A DNA stretch of 64,000 nt from CAZFOB01 sp964520325 (GCA_964520325.1 CAZFOB010000008.1:82477-146476); one strand, 5' to 3'. Shown: positions 33,821 to 42,530, counted from the stretch's first letter. Numbers and translations: made by a program. Notes: generated by a model not told the origin, from the sequence alone.

Positions 33821-35080
33821 ATGAGCTTCGTCGATCAGGTTCGCATACGCGTACGCGCCGGTGACGGTGGCAAGGGCGCCTCGACCATGCACCGGGAGAA
33901 GTTCGTCCCGAAGGGCGGGCCGAATGGTGGTGATGGCGGCAGAGGCGGTTCGATCATCCTGGTCGCGGAGCCCGGCTTGAGCAGCCTCGCGGCATACGTG
34001 CGCAACCGGCGTCACATCGCCAAGAACGCCGGGGACGGAGGATCCAACAACTGTACGGGAGCCCACAGCGCCGACATCCTGCTCGCGGTGCCCGTCGGCA
34101 CCATCGTGCGCGACGCCGACGACAACGAGATGCTCGCCGACCTCGCACGGTCCGACACGCGGTACGTCGCGGCGCGCGGTGGCCGCGGTGGACGTGGCAA
34201 CGCCGCTATGAAGAGCTCGCAGGACCGCGTTCCGAACTACGCGGAGATCGGGGAGCCCGGTGAAGAGCGCGACCTCGTCCTCGAACTGCACCTGGTCGCC
34301 GATATCGGACTCATCGGCCCCCCGAACGCCGGGAAATCGACGCTGCTCGGTGCGATCTCCCGTGCCAACCCGAAGATCGCGGACTACCCGTTCACCACGA
34401 TCGATCCCGGACTCGGCGTGACCGAGCACGACCACGATCGGTTCATCGTGGCTGATCTGCCCGGACTGATCGAAGGGGCGTCGCAGGGCAAGGGATTGGG
34501 TTTGCGGTTCCTGCGGCACGCCGATCGCTGCGCGGTGCTCGCGGCCGTGGTCGACCTCGCGGGTGCCGATCCCTTGGGCGCCCTTCAAGCAGTCGTTCTA
34601 GAGGTCGAGAACTACGACCCCGACCTGTCTGCGCGCGTGCGCGTGGTGGTCGGCAACAAAACCGACCTCGCATCCGCTGATCTCTCAGGGGTCTGCGCAT
34701 GGGCGGAGGACAACGGTTCGCGTTTCGTCGCGATCTCGGCGGCGCGCGGCTCCAACCTCGAGGAGTTGCGATCGATCTTCGCGGAGGAAGTACTATGCGC
34801 GCGCGCGGCCGGCGCGACGCCGGAGTCGTTCGTGGTCTATCGCCCGGTTGTCGAGGACCGCGTTGTCGTCACACGGGAAGGTGCGGCCTTCCGCGTCACG
34901 AGTCTCCGCGCCGAACGCATGGTGTTGCAGACGCCTTTGGAGAATGCGCGTGCCGTACGACGTCTTCAGAAACGCCTCCGTGCGCTCGGTGTCGAGGATG
35001 CATTGCGCAAGGAAGGCGCAACCGAGGGTGTCGAGGTGCGTATCGGCGACATCCACTTCGAATGGATCCCCGATGCGTGA
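33821..35080 (+). CDS. obgE: ObgE/CgtA GTPase, ribosome assembly factor
   Basis: The 419-residue protein has a Gly-rich OBG fold (DGGKGASTMHREKFVPKGGP), a G domain with G1 GPPNAGKSTLL near residue 167, switch FTTIDPGLG, G3 DLPGLIEGA and G4 NKTD, and a C-terminal OCT domain (RLQKRLRALGVEDAL). It acts in 50S maturation and the stringent response. GAGG precedes the ATG. Its TGA stop lies in a 19-bp tandem duplication that also carries the proB start. Confidence 0.97.
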   Translation: MSFVDQVRIRVRAGDGGKGASTMHREKFVPKGGPNGGDGGRGGSIILVAEPGLSSLAAYVRNRRHIAKNAGDGGSNNCTGAHSADILLAVPVGTIVRDADDNEMLADLARSDTRYVAARGGRGGRGNAAMKSSQDRVPNYAEIGEPGEERDLVLELHLVADIGLIGPPNAGKSTLLGAISRANPKIADYPFTTIDPGLGVTEHDHDRFIVADLPGLIEGASQGKGLGLRFLRHADRCAVLAAVVDLAGADPLGALQAVVLEVENYDPDLSARVRVVVGNKTDLASADLSGVCAWAEDNGSRFVAISAARGSNLEELRSIFAEEVLCARAAGATPESFVVYRPVVEDRVVVTREGAAFRVTSLRAERMVLQTPLENARAVRRLQKRLRALGVEDALRKEGATEGVEVRIGDIHFEWIPDA

Positions 35081-35106
35081 GCGACTGCCCGATGCGTGAG
35101 CGACTG
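35069..35106 (+). repeat. Perfect 19-bp tandem duplication across the obgE-proB junction
   Basis: CCCGATGCGTGAGCGACTG occurs twice in tandem (35069-35087 and 35088-35106). The first copy carries the obgE stop, and the second carries the proB ATG and first codons. The duplicated ATG at 35073 opens an eight-codon frame that ends at TGA 35097-35099, just inside proB, and contains one proline codon. Confidence 0.95.
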
Positions 35107-36183
35107 AAGCGCGCGCGCCGCGTCGTGGTGAAGGTCGGCTCCACGTCGCTGACGAAGAACGACAGGCTCGATCCCACGCGTGTCGATCGACTGGTCGCCG
35201 ATCTCTGCGATCTCCTCGAGCAGGGCTACGAGCTCGTCTGCGTTACCTCCGGTGCCGTTGCGGCCGGGCTCGGACCACTCAAGCTCTCGAAGCGTCCACG
35301 CGACATGCCGAGCCTGCAGGCCGCGGCCGCGGTGGGGCAGTCACATCTCATGGACGCGTACGCGACTGCGTTCGAAAGTCGCGGCCACGTGTGCGGTCAA
35401 GTGCTCGTGACGCGGAGCGATTTCGTCCATCGCGGGCAGTACGTGAATGCGCAGAACACCTTCAGGAGGCTTCTCTCACTCGGCGCGGTTCCCGTGGTGA
35501 ACGAGAACGACACCGTGGCAACCGACGAGATCCGCTTCGGCGAGAACGACCTGCTGGCTGCGCTGGTTGCGCACCTCGTGCAGGCGGACGTCCTCGTCCT
35601 GCTCTCGGACGTTGACGGGTTGCACGACGGCGCGGGTGGGCCGGTGATCGCCGAGGTCGAGCGCATCACGGAACAGATCGAAGGCTTCGCCGGCGGATCG
35701 ACGTCGGAGGTCGGCTCCGGCGGGATGCGCACGAAGATCGATGCCGCGCGTATCGCGACGGCGTCGGGGATCCCGGTCGTGATCGCGAAGTTCCGCTTGG
35801 GCGCGCTGAAGCAGATCCTCTCAGGGGACGACGTCGGCACGCTCTTTGTCGCGAGCGAGACCAAGCTCGCTTCGCGCAAGGCGTGGATCGCGTACGCGAC
35901 CACGCCGGCAGGACGCGTGGTCGTCGACGACGGCGCGCGCGCCGCCGTCGTCGACAGCAACCGGTCGCTACTTGCTGCCGGCGTGAAGGCGGTCGAGGGC
36001 ACGTTTGTCCCCGGCGACACCGTTGAGGTCTGCGACGGACAAGGCCACGCGTTCGCGCGGGGGATCGTGGGGTTTTCGTCCGAAGAGCTCACGAAGATCG
36101 CCGGGATGGGGTCGGCGCAGGTATCCGAGCTCACCGGGGGAGCGCGCGAGGTCGTCCATCGTGACGAACTTGTCGTGCTGTAG
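35092..36183 (+). CDS. proB: Glutamate 5-kinase
   Basis: First enzyme of proline synthesis; it phosphorylates glutamate and is usually feedback-inhibited by proline. The 363 residues have an amino-acid kinase domain (VVVKVGSTSLTKND, CVTSGAVAAGLG, VVNENDTVATDEI, GSGGMRTKIDAA) and a C-terminal PUA domain (FVPGDTVEV, GFSSEELTKIAG). The ATG at 35092 is the second copy in the tandem duplication. The partner gene proA, often adjacent in actinobacteria, is not here; a MoxR-VWA pair follows instead. Confidence 0.96.
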   Translation: MRERLKRARRVVVKVGSTSLTKNDRLDPTRVDRLVADLCDLLEQGYELVCVTSGAVAAGLGPLKLSKRPRDMPSLQAAAAVGQSHLMDAYATAFESRGHVCGQVLVTRSDFVHRGQYVNAQNTFRRLLSLGAVPVVNENDTVATDEIRFGENDLLAALVAHLVQADVLVLLSDVDGLHDGAGGPVIAEVERITEQIEGFAGGSTSEVGSGGMRTKIDAARIATASGIPVVIAKFRLGALKQILSGDDVGTLFVASETKLASRKAWIAYATTPAGRVVVDDGARAAVVDSNRSLLAAGVKAVEGTFVPGDTVEVCDGQGHAFARGIVGFSSEELTKIAGMGSAQVSELTGGAREVVHRDELVVL

Positions 36184-36195
36184 CCTGTTGGCTTC

Positions 36196-37086
36196 ATGAG
36201 CGCGCCCTTCCACTTCGGTTCGGTCAAAGAAGTCCTCACGCGACTTCGTGAGGTCGATTACATCGGCGATACGCCGGTCGCGACGGCCGTCTACCTCGCC
36301 GACCGCCTCGGCAAGCCATTGCTCCTGGAGGGTCCGGCCGGCGTCGGCAAGACCGAGCTTGCGAAGTCGGTGGCCGCGGCCACCGGCCTCGAACTGGTGC
36401 GTTTGCAGTGCTACGAGGGACTGGACGAGGCCCGCGCGCTCTACGAATGGAACTACCGCAAGCAGCTCCTCAGAATCCAGTCGGACGAAGCCGTTGAGCA
36501 CCACTGGGAAGAGATCGAGGAGAGCATCTTCGCCGAGCCGTTCCTGCTCGAGCGCCCACTGCTCAAGGCGATCCGTTCGCCCGAGCCGGTCGTGCTCCTC
36601 ATCGACGAGGTCGACCGGACGGAGTTCGAGTTCGAGGCGTTCCTGCTCGAGTTGTTGTCCGATTTCCAGGTGACGATCCCGGAGCTCGGCACGATGGTCG
36701 CGAGGACTCACCCGATGGTCTTCCTCACCTCCAACGCGACGCGCGAGCTGTCGGAAGCGTTGAAGCGCCGCGCGCTCTACCTCCATATCGACTATCCGGA
36801 GTTGGAGCGCGAGCGCGACATCATCCTGACGCGCGTGCCCGAGCTTCCCGAGGCCCTTGCCGACCAGCTCGTCAAGCTCATCCGTTCGATCCGTCAGCTC
36901 GAGCTGAAGAAACAGCCTTCGATCTCCGAGTCGATCGACTGGGCACGCACCCTCATCGAGCTCGGCGTCGAGACGCTCGATGCCACAACGACTCAGGAGA
37001 CGCTGAATGTCGTGCTGAAGTACCGGCAGGACATCGAGCGCGTGTCGCAGCAGCTCAAGCTGCCGACGTCCCCGCACAACAACTAG
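36196..37086 (+). CDS. MoxR/CoxD-type AAA+ ATPase
   Basis: The 296 residues have Walker A LLEGPAGVGKTELAKS (about 44-55), Walker B VVLLIDEVDR (about 135-143), sensor 1 FLTSNATREL and the MoxR lid region. MoxR ATPases pair with VWA proteins to insert metals or remodel target complexes (for example CoxD-CoxE with CO dehydrogenase). The target here is unknown because no dehydrogenase genes are adjacent. It is separated from the VWA gene by 2 bases, so the two are co-translated. Confidence 0.9.
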   Translation: MSAPFHFGSVKEVLTRLREVDYIGDTPVATAVYLADRLGKPLLLEGPAGVGKTELAKSVAAATGLELVRLQCYEGLDEARALYEWNYRKQLLRIQSDEAVEHHWEEIEESIFAEPFLLERPLLKAIRSPEPVVLLIDEVDRTEFEFEAFLLELLSDFQVTIPELGTMVARTHPMVFLTSNATRELSEALKRRALYLHIDYPELERERDIILTRVPELPEALADQLVKLIRSIRQLELKKQPSISESIDWARTLIELGVETLDATTTQETLNVVLKYRQDIERVSQQLKLPTSPHNN

Positions 37087-37088
37087 CC

Positions 37089-38417
37089 ATGCTCGCCAGG
37101 ATGCAAGCTTTCGCGGACAAGCTCCGCGAGGCCGGCGTCCCTGTTTCCAACCACGAGATGCTCGTCACGTCGGAGGCCCTCAAGCATCTCGACTGGTCGG
37201 ACCGCGAGCAGTTCAAGTGGGGGCTGGCGACGGCGATGTGCCGCAACCCGGGGCATCTCGAGGTGTTCTCCACCTTGTTTGACCTGTTCTTCCTTCCGGA
37301 AGGCCTCGAGCTCGAGGTCGACTTCAAGCCGCAGGACTTGAGCGAGCTCGACGACGACGAGATCCTCGAGGCCGTCATCAAGGCTTTGCAAGAGGGTAAA
37401 GAGGGCGAGCTCCGTCGCTTGGCGCGTTCGGTGCTCGATCGGCTGTCGGCCGAGGCGTCCGGGGGCTTCCTGCTGTATCGCGCCTTGCGCGTCCTCGACC
37501 TCGATCGCCTGCTCCAGCGGCTTGCGGAGAAGGAAGGCGTCGACGACTGGGAGAGCGCGATCTGGCGGATGGAGGTGCAGTCGCGCCTCGAACGTCTGCG
37601 CAAGATCCTCGAGCAGGAAGTGCGCAAGCGCATGGTCGAAGAGCGCGGGGCCGAGGAGGTGGCCGATCGGATCCTGCGTGTCCCGCTCGAGGAGCGCGAC
37701 TTCGCGACGATCACATCAGACGAAGTGGCTGACGTCAGGCGCGCGGTCTTTTCCCTCGCTCGACGCATGGCTACGCGGCTGGCGAAGTTGCGCAAGCAAG
37801 GCACGCGCGGACGCCTCGACATGCGTAAGACGTTCCGAAAGTCGCTCTCGACGGGCGGCGCGATGGTCGAGCCACAGTTCAAGATGCGCTCGCGGTCGCG
37901 TCCCGACCTCGTCCTGATCTGCGACGTCTCAGGTTCGGTGGCCGCGTTCACGCGATTCACGCTGCTCCTGGTGGCGTGTCTGCAGGTGCAGTTTCCGCGC
38001 ATCCGTTCTTTCTTGTTCATCGACACCGTCGACGAGGTGACTGAGGTGCTGAAGACGAGCGATCCTGCCGACGCGATCCCGAAGGCTCTGCAGATCGCGA
38101 ACGTGATCTGGCTCGACGGCCACTCCGATTACGGACACTCCTTCAAGCAGTTTCACCAGAACTACCTGGAAGCCGTGAACGACCGGTCGCACGTTCTCAT
38201 CCTCGGCGACGCGCGCTCGAACTACCGCAACCCCGAAGCGTGGGTGCTCAAGGACATCAAGGACCGCGCCAAGCGTGTGTGGTGGCTCAATCCGGAAGCG
38301 CCGCAGCACTGGGACACAGGCGACTCCGTGATCTCGGCATACGCCGAGCATTGCGAGCAGGTGCACGAATGCCGCAACCTCAAGCAACTCGCCGGCTTCA
38401 TCGAGAAGCTCGCGTAA
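37089..38417 (+). CDS. VWA domain-containing CoxE-like protein
   Basis: The 442 residues have a helical N-terminal half (REAGVPVSNHEMLVTSEAL) and a C-terminal von Willebrand A domain with the MIDAS motif DVSGSVAAF near residue 281. LDGHSDYGHSF and LGDARSNYRNP match the CoxE/VWA_CoxE family. It is the partner of the preceding MoxR ATPase. Such pairs act as chaperones for large enzymes; here the client is not visible. It ends 7 bases before nadD. Confidence 0.88.
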   Translation: MLARMQAFADKLREAGVPVSNHEMLVTSEALKHLDWSDREQFKWGLATAMCRNPGHLEVFSTLFDLFFLPEGLELEVDFKPQDLSELDDDEILEAVIKALQEGKEGELRRLARSVLDRLSAEASGGFLLYRALRVLDLDRLLQRLAEKEGVDDWESAIWRMEVQSRLERLRKILEQEVRKRMVEERGAEEVADRILRVPLEERDFATITSDEVADVRRAVFSLARRMATRLAKLRKQGTRGRLDMRKTFRKSLSTGGAMVEPQFKMRSRSRPDLVLICDVSGSVAAFTRFTLLLVACLQVQFPRIRSFLFIDTVDEVTEVLKTSDPADAIPKALQIANVIWLDGHSDYGHSFKQFHQNYLEAVNDRSHVLILGDARSNYRNPEAWVLKDIKDRAKRVWWLNPEAPQHWDTGDSVISAYAEHCEQVHECRNLKQLAGFIEKLA

Positions 38418-38424
38418 GGTCCTG

Positions 38425-39018
38425 ATGGGCGCCCGTCTCGGCGTCATGGGGGGCACGTTTGACCCGATCCACACGGGCCATCTGGTTGCGGCCGAGGAGG
38501 CTCGTCACGCCCTCCATCTCGATCGCGTGCTGTTCGTCCCTGCGGGAGACCCCTGGCAAAAGGCTGGGTCCAGCGTGAGTCCGGGTGAGCACCGCTTCGC
38601 GATGGTCGATGAGGCCATCGCCGACAACGACGCGTTCGAGAGTTCGCGCATCGACCTCGACCGGGGCGGACCGACATACACGGTGGACACCCTCAAGACG
38701 GTGCTCGACCAGGCGGGTTCGGACGCCGAGCTCTTCTTCATCACGGGTGCCGACGCGATCCTCGAGATCTTGACATGGAAGGACCCGCACGAGGCGCTCG
38801 AGCTGGCGACGTTCGTTGCCGTGACCCGTCCCGGCCACGACCTCGGGCGACTGCATTCACTAGGGGTGGCCGATCGCGTCGTCGTTCTCGAGATCCCGGC
38901 TCTGGCCATCTCGTCGACCGACATCAGGCGCCGAGCGGCCGAGGGCAGGCCGATCCGGTACCTGGTGCCGGGAGCTGTGGCCGCGTACATCACAAAACGG
39001 GGGCTGTATGGCCGTTGA
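38425..39018 (+). CDS. nadD: Nicotinate-nucleotide adenylyltransferase
   Basis: Makes nicotinate adenine dinucleotide from NaMN and ATP in NAD synthesis. It carries GGTFDPIHTGH at residues 9-19 and the ISSTDIRRR motif near the C-terminus. The length of 197 is normal. It sits beside rsfS, the usual bacterial arrangement. Confidence 0.96.
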   Translation: MGARLGVMGGTFDPIHTGHLVAAEEARHALHLDRVLFVPAGDPWQKAGSSVSPGEHRFAMVDEAIADNDAFESSRIDLDRGGPTYTVDTLKTVLDQAGSDAELFFITGADAILEILTWKDPHEALELATFVAVTRPGHDLGRLHSLGVADRVVVLEIPALAISSTDIRRRAAEGRPIRYLVPGAVAAYITKRGLYGR

Positions 39019-39086
39019 GTTCGTGGATCCGGAGCTATCATGCTGGTCGTGAGTTCTCATCGATCTGGGGCGGGCGTATCGGCTCG

Positions 39087-39458
39087 CTGACGTCTCTCGA
39101 ATGGGTCGGTCGCGCCGTTCGCGCTGCTGCCGACAAGAAGGCCAACGACATCGTCGTCATCGACGTGGGGCCGTTTCTCGCGATCATCGGGGAGTTCCTC
39201 ATCTGTTCGGCCCCGAGCGAGCGTCAGGTCAAAACGATCGCAGAAGAGGTCGAGAAGCAACTCACTGCCTCCGACCGCAAGCCGATCCGCACGGAGGGGA
39301 GCGCCGAGGGCGGTTGGATCCTGCTCGACTACGGCGACTTCGTCGTACACGTCTTCACCGACGAGATGCGTCGGTACTACGACCTCGAACGGTTGTGGAA
39401 GGACGCGCCACGTCCGGAGCTTGTTGAACTGGTCGAAGCACGCGAGGCCCTCGCCTAG
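39087..39458 (+). CDS. rsfS: Ribosomal silencing factor RsfS (start uncertain)
   Basis: Binds L14 and blocks subunit joining in starved cells. The family core is clear: DKKANDIVVIDVGPFL and GSAEGGWILLDYGDFVVHVF. The start is not. The expected N-terminus LTSLEWVGRAV begins at CTG 39087. An in-frame TTG at 39015 overlaps the nadD stop (TTGA) and adds 24 residues of unusual sequence. A TATCAT box at 39036-39041 lies 7 bases before a GTG (39049) that opens a 13-codon frame ending as CTGA on the CTG start. It ends tail-to-tail with the protease gene, sharing 4 bases. Confidence 0.85.
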   Translation: MTSLEWVGRAVRAAADKKANDIVVIDVGPFLAIIGEFLICSAPSERQVKTIAEEVEKQLTASDRKPIRTEGSAEGGWILLDYGDFVVHVFTDEMRRYYDLERLWKDAPRPELVELVEAREALA

Positions 39459-40297
39459 AGCAGCGTTGCCAGCCGCGCGAGTGGAAGCGGCGAGAACCGT
39501 ACGGTACCGGCCGCGAGCTGCACGCCATCAAGAGTTGTGTGCGCGTACATGTACGCAAGGGCACGGGCGAGATCGCTCACGTTGTTGCTGGCTGGTGCGG
39601 GGAGGACCTCGATCGTGCTCAGCACACCGAGTGCGGCGCCGTCCGGTCCGAGGAACGCGCTGCCGGAATCACCCGGGATGCCGGGGGTGACGGTGTACAC
39701 ATCGTGTTGCCAGTCGCTGGTCATCTGACCGATGCCCAGACCGATCTTGGGCGAAAGCAGCGCTAGTCCGCCCCGCAGTCCTGAGTTTCCGTAGGAGTAG
39801 ACGACGTCTCCGAGCGATGAGCCGCCGGCGATGCCCTGGGGGCCACCCCAGAGAGGGATAGACGGGTTCACGTTGCCCCGGTCGGCCGCATCGAGCTTGA
39901 CGAGCGCGAAGTCGTTGCCGAAGCACGTGTCCGCGTCCTGCTCGTTGGCTGCGTGCATCGCGTTCCACGAGTTGTACGCGAGGGTGCCGGGACGCGAAGC
40001 GCCGCCGACGCTGACCGAAGTTCCGAGTGGCAGGACGTTGGCCTCGCAGCCGTTGGTCTGGGTCGCCTCGTCGCGGCTCGAGCAGTGCGCCGCTTGCCCG
40101 ATGTACACGTCGCTTGCGTCGAAGAAGACGAAGTTTGCCGTGCACTGGGCTCCGCTGGTGACGAGTTGGACACCGGGATGGATCGGCGCCGAATCGGCGG
40201 GAGCCCAAACTGCGGCCGCTGAAGCCGGACTGCCAACCGACGTCACGAGCGAGGCGATCAGGGTGAGAGCGAGAACGATCAGGCGGCGCTTGGACAT
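39455..40297 (-). CDS. Secreted chymotrypsin-fold serine protease
   Basis: The 280 residues begin with a signal peptide (RRLIVLALTLIASLVTSVG, then PASA). The S1 triad is H71 (IGQAAHC), D129 (GNDFALVKL) and S211 (IPGDSGSAF). Three cysteine pairs are plausible (C52/C72, C84/C125). GGAGGATCC precedes the ATG. The enzyme is presumably exported and degrades external protein. No inhibitor or propeptide domain is evident, as the mature domain starts soon after the signal. Confidence 0.88.
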   Translation of the reverse strand: MSKRRLIVLALTLIASLVTSVGSPASAAAVWAPADSAPIHPGVQLVTSGAQCTANFVFFDASDVYIGQAAHCSSRDEATQTNGCEANVLPLGTSVSVGGASRPGTLAYNSWNAMHAANEQDADTCFGNDFALVKLDAADRGNVNPSIPLWGGPQGIAGGSSLGDVVYSYGNSGLRGGLALLSPKIGLGIGQMTSDWQHDVYTVTPGIPGDSGSAFLGPDGAALGVLSTIEVLPAPASNNVSDLARALAYMYAHTTLDGVQLAAGTVRFSPLPLARLATLL

Positions 40298-40380
40298 TGG
40301 ATCCTCCGACGGGCCGAACTAGGGGGGCGAATATAGGGCGGATCCGCCGTTTCGGTGGGTTCTCGAGGGACGCGGCTCTT

Positions 40381-41043
40381 TTAAGCCTCGTCGCTCGGTA
40401 TCACTGATATCCCCAGCGCGTTCACGATCGCTTTCGCTTGGCGTTCGGAGAGCACGGCACCTTTGAGCGCTGCGATCTGAGGGAGGTCGCTGATCGGTCC
40501 GAGGTCGGCGCCCCGCAGGTCGGCGCCATCGAAGACGGCGTTCGTCCAGATCGCTCTGGACAGGCGGCAGTCCTCGAAGACGCACCGCGAGAAGTCGGAA
40601 CCTTTGACGTCGGCCTCCGTGAGATCGAGGCCGACGAGCGTTCGTCCGGCGAAGCCGACTCCAGCGAGGTTGGCATACATCATCGTGGTGTTCTCGATCG
40701 TCCAGCCCATGCCGTGCACATGCTGGAACGTGCTCCCGAGGAGCTTGCACTCGTTCCAGCTTGCGTCTGTAGCCTCGACGTTGACGAACAGAGCATTGAC
40801 GAGCTCACACCTTGTGAACGAGGCATCGGTGAGATCGCAGCCGGTGAAGTTCGGACGTTCTCCGCGGCAGCGTTCGAACGTGGAGCGCGTGAGGTCGGAG
40901 TCGATGAACCCGGCGCCGGTCAGATCGCAGTCCTCGAACCGCGCCTCGATCAGATCGGCGTCGTCGAGTGCGGCGCCGACGAAGCTGCAAGAAACGAATG
41001 TTGGAGGCCGCTCGTCGTCGCCGAGTGTGCGGACGACGTCCAC
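40381..41043 (-). CDS. Pentapeptide-repeat protein
   Basis: About 30 tandem pentapeptides of the A(D/N)Lxx type (DLIEARFEDCDLTGAGFIDS) form a right-handed quadrilateral beta-helix, ending with a short helix. It resembles McbG/Qnr-like DNA mimics and other YjbI-type proteins; the target is unknown. The start is uncertain: GTG 41043 is the first standard codon, but the sequence upstream (IEGRSFDG) already looks coding. CTG 41067 would include it. The open frame runs back into tRNA-Ala, so an earlier start is unlikely. Confidence 0.8.
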   Translation of the reverse strand: MDVVRTLGDDERPPTFVSCSFVGAALDDADLIEARFEDCDLTGAGFIDSDLTRSTFERCRGERPNFTGCDLTDASFTRCELVNALFVNVEATDASWNECKLLGSTFQHVHGMGWTIENTTMMYANLAGVGFAGRTLVGLDLTEADVKGSDFSRCVFEDCRLSRAIWTNAVFDGADLRGADLGPISDLPQIAALKGAVLSERQAKAIVNALGISVIPSDEA

Positions 41044-41120
41044 ACCGTCGAAACTGCGACCCTCGATCAGCTGGCCGATCCCGCCGACTTTCCGTGCATG
41101 CGTGGAGCCGAGGGATCCGG

Positions 41121-41193
41121 TGGAGCCGAGGGGGGTCGAACCCCTGACCTCCTGGATGCCATCCAGGCACTCTACCAACTGAGCTACGGCCCC
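41121..41193 (-). tRNA. tRNA-Ala (anticodon GGC)
   Basis: The acceptor GGGGCCG pairs with CGGCTCC and includes the G3-U70 wobble that identifies alanine tRNA. The anticodon stem CCTGG/CCAGG encloses the loop ATGGCAT, and discriminator A is present. The last 13 bases of its 3' side (GTGGAGCCGAGGG on the plus strand) are repeated at 41102-41114. Confidence 0.95.
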
Positions 41194-41236
41194 CGGTGCT
41201 GACCAGCGAGTATAGCTCCGTTCGGCAACGAACCGA

Positions 41237-42097
41237 CTATGTCAGAACGGACGCCGCCGACGTCAGGTCGACCGTCATGCCGGTCGCGGCGAGCGTCGGC
41301 GCCGTGGCGTTGCTTTCCCATATCTTCTGTGCTTCTCGTTCGAGTTCGTCGAGCGTTGAGTCGTCGTGCGTCGGATCGTGATGGAAGAGCAGGAGCTTCT
41401 TGGCCCCCGTCACGTGCGCATACGCCACTGCGTCGGTGTAACTCGAGTGTCCCCAGCCTCGTCTGGTCTCGTATTCCTCCGGTGTGTACTGACTGTCGTG
41501 CATGAGGACGTCGACGTTCTCCGCGAGCGCGAACCCATCGATCCAGTCGGGTGGCTCTCGGCGGAAGTCGCCGAGCGCCGCCGGTTCGTGGTCTGGGATG
41601 TAGGCAAGGGTGCGTCCGTTCTCCTCGAGGCGGTAGCCGACGGTCGGGCCCGGATGCTCGACGGCTTGAGCGAACACAGTTGCCGAGCCGATCGTCCACG
41701 GCTCGGACGGCAGATCGTGGAAGGTGCAGTTCGACGGGACGTCATGGACGTCGATCGGGAACAGCGGCGGAGACATGTAGCGCGCCAGTCGTTCCTTGAG
41801 GCTGAGCATCGGCGAAGGGGGACCCCATACATGCACCTCGGCCCCCGGCGTCCACAGCAACGAGAAGAACGGGAACCCCTCGACGTGATCCATATGCAGA
41901 TGCGTGAGGAGCAGATGCGCCGCCGGAACGGCGGTGCAATGAGTGCCCAGCTCTCTGATGCCGGTGCCGGCGTCCAACACGATCAGCGTGCCGTCTTCGA
42001 GGCGCACTTCGACGCACGACGTGTCGCCGCCGTACCGGAGCTTCGACGCCCCAGGCGCGGCTAGGGATCCGCGGCACCCCCAGATCGTCGCGCGCAC
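41237..42097 (-). CDS. MBL-fold metallohydrolase
   Basis: The 286 residues have the metallo-beta-lactamase motif THLHMDHVEGFPFF and later histidines and aspartates (EHPGPTVGYRL, MHDSQYTPEEY, FHHDPTHDD). The ending pattern resembles the RNase Z/PhnP-like and response-regulator-associated MBL group that includes cyclic phosphodiesterases. The substrate is unknown. GTG 42097 is preferred: AGGGAGAGG lies 7 bases upstream and it begins at the natural RATIWGCRGS. It is co-transcribed with the PAS gene one base upstream. Confidence 0.85.
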   Translation of the reverse strand: MRATIWGCRGSLAAPGASKLRYGGDTSCVEVRLEDGTLIVLDAGTGIRELGTHCTAVPAAHLLLTHLHMDHVEGFPFFSLLWTPGAEVHVWGPPSPMLSLKERLARYMSPPLFPIDVHDVPSNCTFHDLPSEPWTIGSATVFAQAVEHPGPTVGYRLEENGRTLAYIPDHEPAALGDFRREPPDWIDGFALAENVDVLMHDSQYTPEEYETRRGWGHSSYTDAVAYAHVTGAKKLLLFHHDPTHDDSTLDELEREAQKIWESNATAPTLAATGMTVDLTSAASVLT

Positions 42098-42098
42098 G

Positions 42099-42530
42099 CT
42101 AGTCCTCTCCCTCATCGTCGTCTTCCCACATGACTACCAGCGCACCGTCGAACTGACGCTGCGAGGTGAAGAGCGGGAATGCGTACATCGCAAGGAAGAC
42201 GTCGGTGCCGTCGAGCCGAGTGAGCCTGACGTGTCCCTTGGTCGGACGCTCGCCCTGCAGCTGCATCCATCCGGGCATCGCGTCGAGGGGGAAGGGCATG
42301 TCGTGGCGGTCACGGACCTTGAATCGCTCTCCCCATTCAGATGCCGGAACCCCCCCAAGATCCGCGAACGGCGCACCGAGGAGACCCTCCGCCGCCTCGT
42401 TGTAGAAGATCATCGTGCCCTCGGCGTCCATCAGGAGCATCGACGTCGTGACGCTCTCGGCGAGGTGTTTCGCACGGATGAGCGCGAGGCTCTTGAGCGC
42501 CCGTCCCGGCAGGTTCCCAGCCATCCCCAT
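42099..42530 (-). CDS. Single PAS-domain protein
   Basis: The 143 residues are mostly one PAS fold: TSMLLMDAEGTMIFYNEAAE at the start of the sheet, LLGAPFADLGG, and FLAMYAFPLFTSQRQFDG at the end, with a polyacidic tail (WEDDDEGED). No output domain is attached. PAS domains sense ligands, light or redox state, or mediate dimerisation. It is followed immediately by an MBL hydrolase, so the pair may form a sensory or signalling unit. Confidence 0.82.
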   Translation of the reverse strand: MGMAGNLPGRALKSLALIRAKHLAESVTTSMLLMDAEGTMIFYNEAAEGLLGAPFADLGGVPASEWGERFKVRDRHDMPFPLDAMPGWMQLQGERPTKGHVRLTRLDGTDVFLAMYAFPLFTSQRQFDGALVVMWEDDDEGED

